A stretch of DNA of 64,000 nt from Burkholderia sp. Leaf177 (lineage in GTDB: Bacteria > Pseudomonadota > Gammaproteobacteria > Burkholderiales > Burkholderiaceae), in NCBI RefSeq assembly GCF_001424345.1, contig NZ_LMPF01000021.1:470635-534634 (forward strand). Direction: 5' to 3'. How positions within the stretch are numbered: the stretch's first letter is position 1; each line of letters opens with the position of its first letter. Below are positions 61,741 through 64,000 of the stretch, in pieces. The translations under genes and the position numbers were made by a program. The notes beneath the pieces were generated by a model. That model did no database searches. It was not told where the DNA came from and worked only from the letters and a program-made list of their open reading frames with translations.

Positions 61741-63000
61741 ATGGCTATGTATAGTCTCGACACCCATCGCGAGCGGCGTCTGCTGTGGCTGCTTGCGCTG
61801 ACGCAGTTCACCATCATCATGGACTTCATGGTGATGATGCCGCTCGGCCCGCAAATCATGCGCAGCTTCCAGATTTCACCCACTGCGTTCGCCACCGCGG
61901 TATCGGCGTATTCGTGGTGCTCGGGACTTTCCGGGCTGCTTGGCGCCACGTATATCGACCGGTTCGACCGGCGTCGTTTGTTGTTGGGCGTGTATGCATT
62001 GTTTGCTTTGTCGAATCTTGCCTGCGCATTTGCACCGACTTTCCCGATCTTGCTGGTCGCGCGGGCATTCGCGGGCATCACTGGCGGCATGTTGGGCTCG
62101 GTCGTGATGGCCATTGTCAGCGATGTCATTCCCATTGCAAGGCGCGGAGCCGCGACGGGCACCATCATGACGGCGTTTTCGCTGGCGGCGGTGGCGGGTG
62201 TTCCGGCGGGCATTCTGCTCGGCGCGCATTTCGGGTGGTACACGCCGTTCATCTTGCTGACCGTGCTATCCGTGCTGATCTGGCTCGGCTGCATGCGCGT
62301 CGTACCCGGGCTTGCAGTGCATCTGGGAAGACAACAGCCGCCATTGCGAAGCGTGTTGCCATCGCTCTGGCGGCTTTTGACCAACCCTCGGTACATGAGC
62401 GCGTTCGCCATGACCTTCGTTGTCATGGGATCGCAAATGCTGGTGATCCCGTTCATCTCGCCCGTGCTGGTCGCCAATCATGGCGTGCCGCCTGCGCAAT
62501 TGTCATGGCTTTATATGGGCGGTGGCGCGGCAACGTTCTTCACTTCACGGTTTATCGGCCGCCTGTCCGATCGATACGGCAGCCGCCACATGTTCCGCGT
62601 GATGGTCGCTGTATCGCTGCTGCCAATCCTGTTCGTCACGCATTTGCCTGCGTTGCCGTATATCGCGCTGCTGCTGTTTTTCCCGGTGTTCATGGTGACC
62701 GTTTCCGGCCGTATGGTCCCCATGCAGGCTTTGCTTACGACAGTTCCGGAACCCGCAAACCGCGGCGCGTTTCTCAGCACGAACAGCGCGCTGCAAGCGC
62801 TCGGCAGCGGCTGCGGCGCATGGCTCGGGGGATTGCTGTTGTCGAATGGCGCTAACGGAACCATCCAGGGCTATGGCGTCAATGGATGGCTCGCAACCGT
62901 ATTCGTCGTCGCGGCGGCGATATGGGTCAGCCGTGTGAGGTCTTTTTCCGAGAAGCCGATGCAAGGCGCAGTTGCAGCCGAACCGCTTGGAGAAGCATGA
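61741..63000 (+). CDS. MFS transporter (DHA1-type efflux)
   Basis: A 419-residue, twelve-helix MFS protein with LTQFTIIMDFMVMMPLGPQIMRSFQI, YIDRFDRRRLLLGVY (motif A) and ARAFAGITGGMLGSVVMAIVSDVIP. The start may be 61747, where CAGGA is better spaced, rather than 61741. It follows the ferric reductase by 47 bases on the same strand and may belong to the same transcript; a role in siderophore or drug export is possible but not shown. Confidence 0.85.
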   Translation: MAMYSLDTHRERRLLWLLALTQFTIIMDFMVMMPLGPQIMRSFQISPTAFATAVSAYSWCSGLSGLLGATYIDRFDRRRLLLGVYALFALSNLACAFAPTFPILLVARAFAGITGGMLGSVVMAIVSDVIPIARRGAATGTIMTAFSLAAVAGVPAGILLGAHFGWYTPFILLTVLSVLIWLGCMRVVPGLAVHLGRQQPPLRSVLPSLWRLLTNPRYMSAFAMTFVVMGSQMLVIPFISPVLVANHGVPPAQLSWLYMGGGAATFFTSRFIGRLSDRYGSRHMFRVMVAVSLLPILFVTHLPALPYIALLLFFPVFMVTVSGRMVPMQALLTTVPEPANRGAFLSTNSALQALGSGCGAWLGGLLLSNGANGTIQGYGVNGWLATVFVVAAAIWVSRVRSFSEKPMQGAVAAEPLGEA

Positions 63001-63407
63001 AAGTGGCGCGGACCCGCTTGTTCAGTGGTCCGCGAAACCGCCCCATTAAGCGTTGCAGAACACGCGCGGAACCGGTAATCTCACGTGCACAACGCAACGA
63101 AATGCTGATTCAACGCAATGACGAAGTCCGCGCACATTTGCTTTGCTGATATCGAGTCCGACTCGATGTCCAGCTGCGTGTGCGCCGATCGTCCATCTGC
63201 TGCTTCTGTTTCTCCACCTGTCGTTTCACCTCCCGCATCTCCTCCGAACGCCGTTACCGCTGGCGCAGTTGCGCCTCCGCGTACGCACGTTCGCGGCTGA
63301 TCAACAGCCACCTACTTCCGGCAAACGGCTCGACCGCTGCACCTGCGTGCTTTAGCGGCGTGACCGCGTTTGCCTGGTCATCTTTCCCCTCGACAGGTGA
63401 ATGAATC
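63001..63407. other. Intergenic stretch, no convincing gene
   Basis: About 400 bases. A Pro/Ser/Ala-rich 60-codon plus-strand frame (63118-63300) and its minus-strand counterpart lack ribosome sites and family features. The right end contains AGGTGA preceding the EamA start. Nothing else recognised. Confidence 0.4.
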
Positions 63408-64000
63408 ATGGTCTTTTTAAAAACCGCTTTCGCGGCCTATGGCTCGACAGCGCTTTTCGTATTGCTCTGGAGCAGCGGGGCGATCGTTTCGGAAACAGGG
63501 CTTCAGCACGCTCCTGCTTTACCTTTTCTAGTCTTGCGTTTTGCGCTGGCATCAGCGGTGCTCGCGTGCCTCGGCGCATGGCGTGGCCGATGGTTGCCCG
63601 CGCCTGGAACAAGGCTTCAAGTTGCGCTTACCGGCGGTTTTCTCACCGGCGGTTATTCCATCTGCTATCTGCTTGCTCTCGACCGCGGAATGACGCCCGG
63701 CATTCTGGCCACCATCCTCGGCGTGCAACCGGTATTGACGTTGTTGCTTGTTGAACGAGGCTTGACGATGCAGCGCGCGGGCGGCCTTTTGCTCGCGTTG
63801 AGTGGCTTGTTCCTGGTCGTAGAGGGCGCGGGAGAAATCGGGCACTTCCCGGCGACGGGAATGTTGTTCGCGTTTGCGTCGCTCGGGTGCATGACGTTCG
63901 GCGCCATCCTGCAGAAGCGGCTGAAGCAGGCGCCTATCGATGTATTGCCCTTGCAGAACGCCGTCAGCCTTGCGTTATGCGTCTTGTTCTTGCCGTTGCA
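63408..64000 (+). CDS. EamA/DMT-family transporter, cut by window edge
   Basis: The first 197 codons of a ten-helix drug/metabolite transporter. It has ALFVLLWSSGAIVSETGLQHAPALPFLVLRFALA in helices 1-2, DRGMTPGILATILGVQPVLTLLLVERGLT at helices 4-5 and GCMTFGAILQKRL at the start of the second EamA repeat. The ATG at 63408 has AGGTGA ten bases before. The reading frame continues past base 64000. Substrate unknown. Confidence 0.88.
   Translation, partial: MVFLKTAFAAYGSTALFVLLWSSGAIVSETGLQHAPALPFLVLRFALASAVLACLGAWRGRWLPAPGTRLQVALTGGFLTGGYSICYLLALDRGMTPGILATILGVQPVLTLLLVERGLTMQRAGGLLLALSGLFLVVEGAGEIGHFPATGMLFAFASLGCMTFGAILQKRLKQAPIDVLPLQNAVSLALCVLFLPL

Noticed and set aside
63081..63355. Short overlapping ORFs on both strands before the EamA gene
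   Set aside because: Low-complexity Pro/Ser/Ala or Cys/Phe translations without ribosome sites.
1..64000. CRISPR arrays, tRNA or rRNA genes, complete insertion sequences and prophage genes
   Set aside because: None was recognised by reading both strands; no regularly spaced repeats, cloverleaf ends or transposase/integrase motifs were seen. A computed scan could still find short elements.

Overview
The window reads as a chromosomal segment of a Burkholderiaceae bacterium, most like Paraburkholderia or Caballeronia. This is inferred from the generally high G+C, the density of LysR, MarR and AraC regulators paired with small redox enzymes, CbpA/CbpM, a NodT-type efflux lipoprotein, and a Burkholderia-style PAAR protein. 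No rRNA, tRNA or CRISPR array was seen. Both ends cut genes: an isochorismatase-fold amidase at the left and an EamA transporter at the right.

Layout. 1-6.7 kb is the end of a nicotinate-degradation (nic) cluster: nicF-like amidase, nicT-like transporter, a truncated nicB-like gene and a nicR-like MarR regulator. Lying inside it is a more AT-rich island with a PAAR protein carrying a C-terminal zinc-metallopeptidase domain, followed by an overlapping gene for a putative exported immunity protein. 6.7-15.4 kb is an ordinary mix: quinone reductase, AraC regulator, DUF4239 protein, arylsulfatase, flavodoxin-fold reductase, GST, SDR plus HxlR, and an ABC-F protein. 15.4-21.5 kb is accessory. It holds small secreted proteins, a ribonuclease-Sa-like lipoprotein lacking both catalytic residues, a two-domain lipoprotein, and a stand-alone retron-type reverse transcriptase. 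The RT is preceded by a consensus promoter and a strongly folded, apparently untranslated segment, next to remnants of three genes. 21.5-31 kb holds an OsmC-YcaO fusion, a TetR-controlled EmrAB/NodT tripartite pump and CbpA-CbpM. 31-37.7 kb holds HxlR/MFS, a secreted calpain-like cysteine peptidase, an FtsH paralogue and a manganese-catalase remnant.

37.7-48.1 kb is one long operon with repeated 4-bp stop/start overlaps: LysR, flavin monooxygenase, a complete Dpp/Opp-type ABC importer, an acyltransferase/thioesterase-type hydrolase and two AhpD/CMD-fold proteins. It ends at a bidirectional terminator and looks like an uptake-and-oxidation pathway for an unidentified compound. 48-60 kb holds LysR-linked dehydrogenases, an LRR-protein kinase, a LysR/GST/three-domain ferredoxin-reductase cluster, an aldolase-family protein and an orphan substrate-binding protein. 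60-63 kb holds a PadR-ferric reductase pair resembling E. coli YqjI-YqjH with a double palindromic operator, then MFS and DMT transporters.

The strongest candidates for something undescribed are the RT with its upstream RNA (18.8-20.35 kb), the PAAR-metallopeptidase/immunity pair (3.26-5.1 kb), and the pseudo-ribonuclease lipoprotein (16.4-16.9 kb). All functions are read from sequence by eye; no database search was run.
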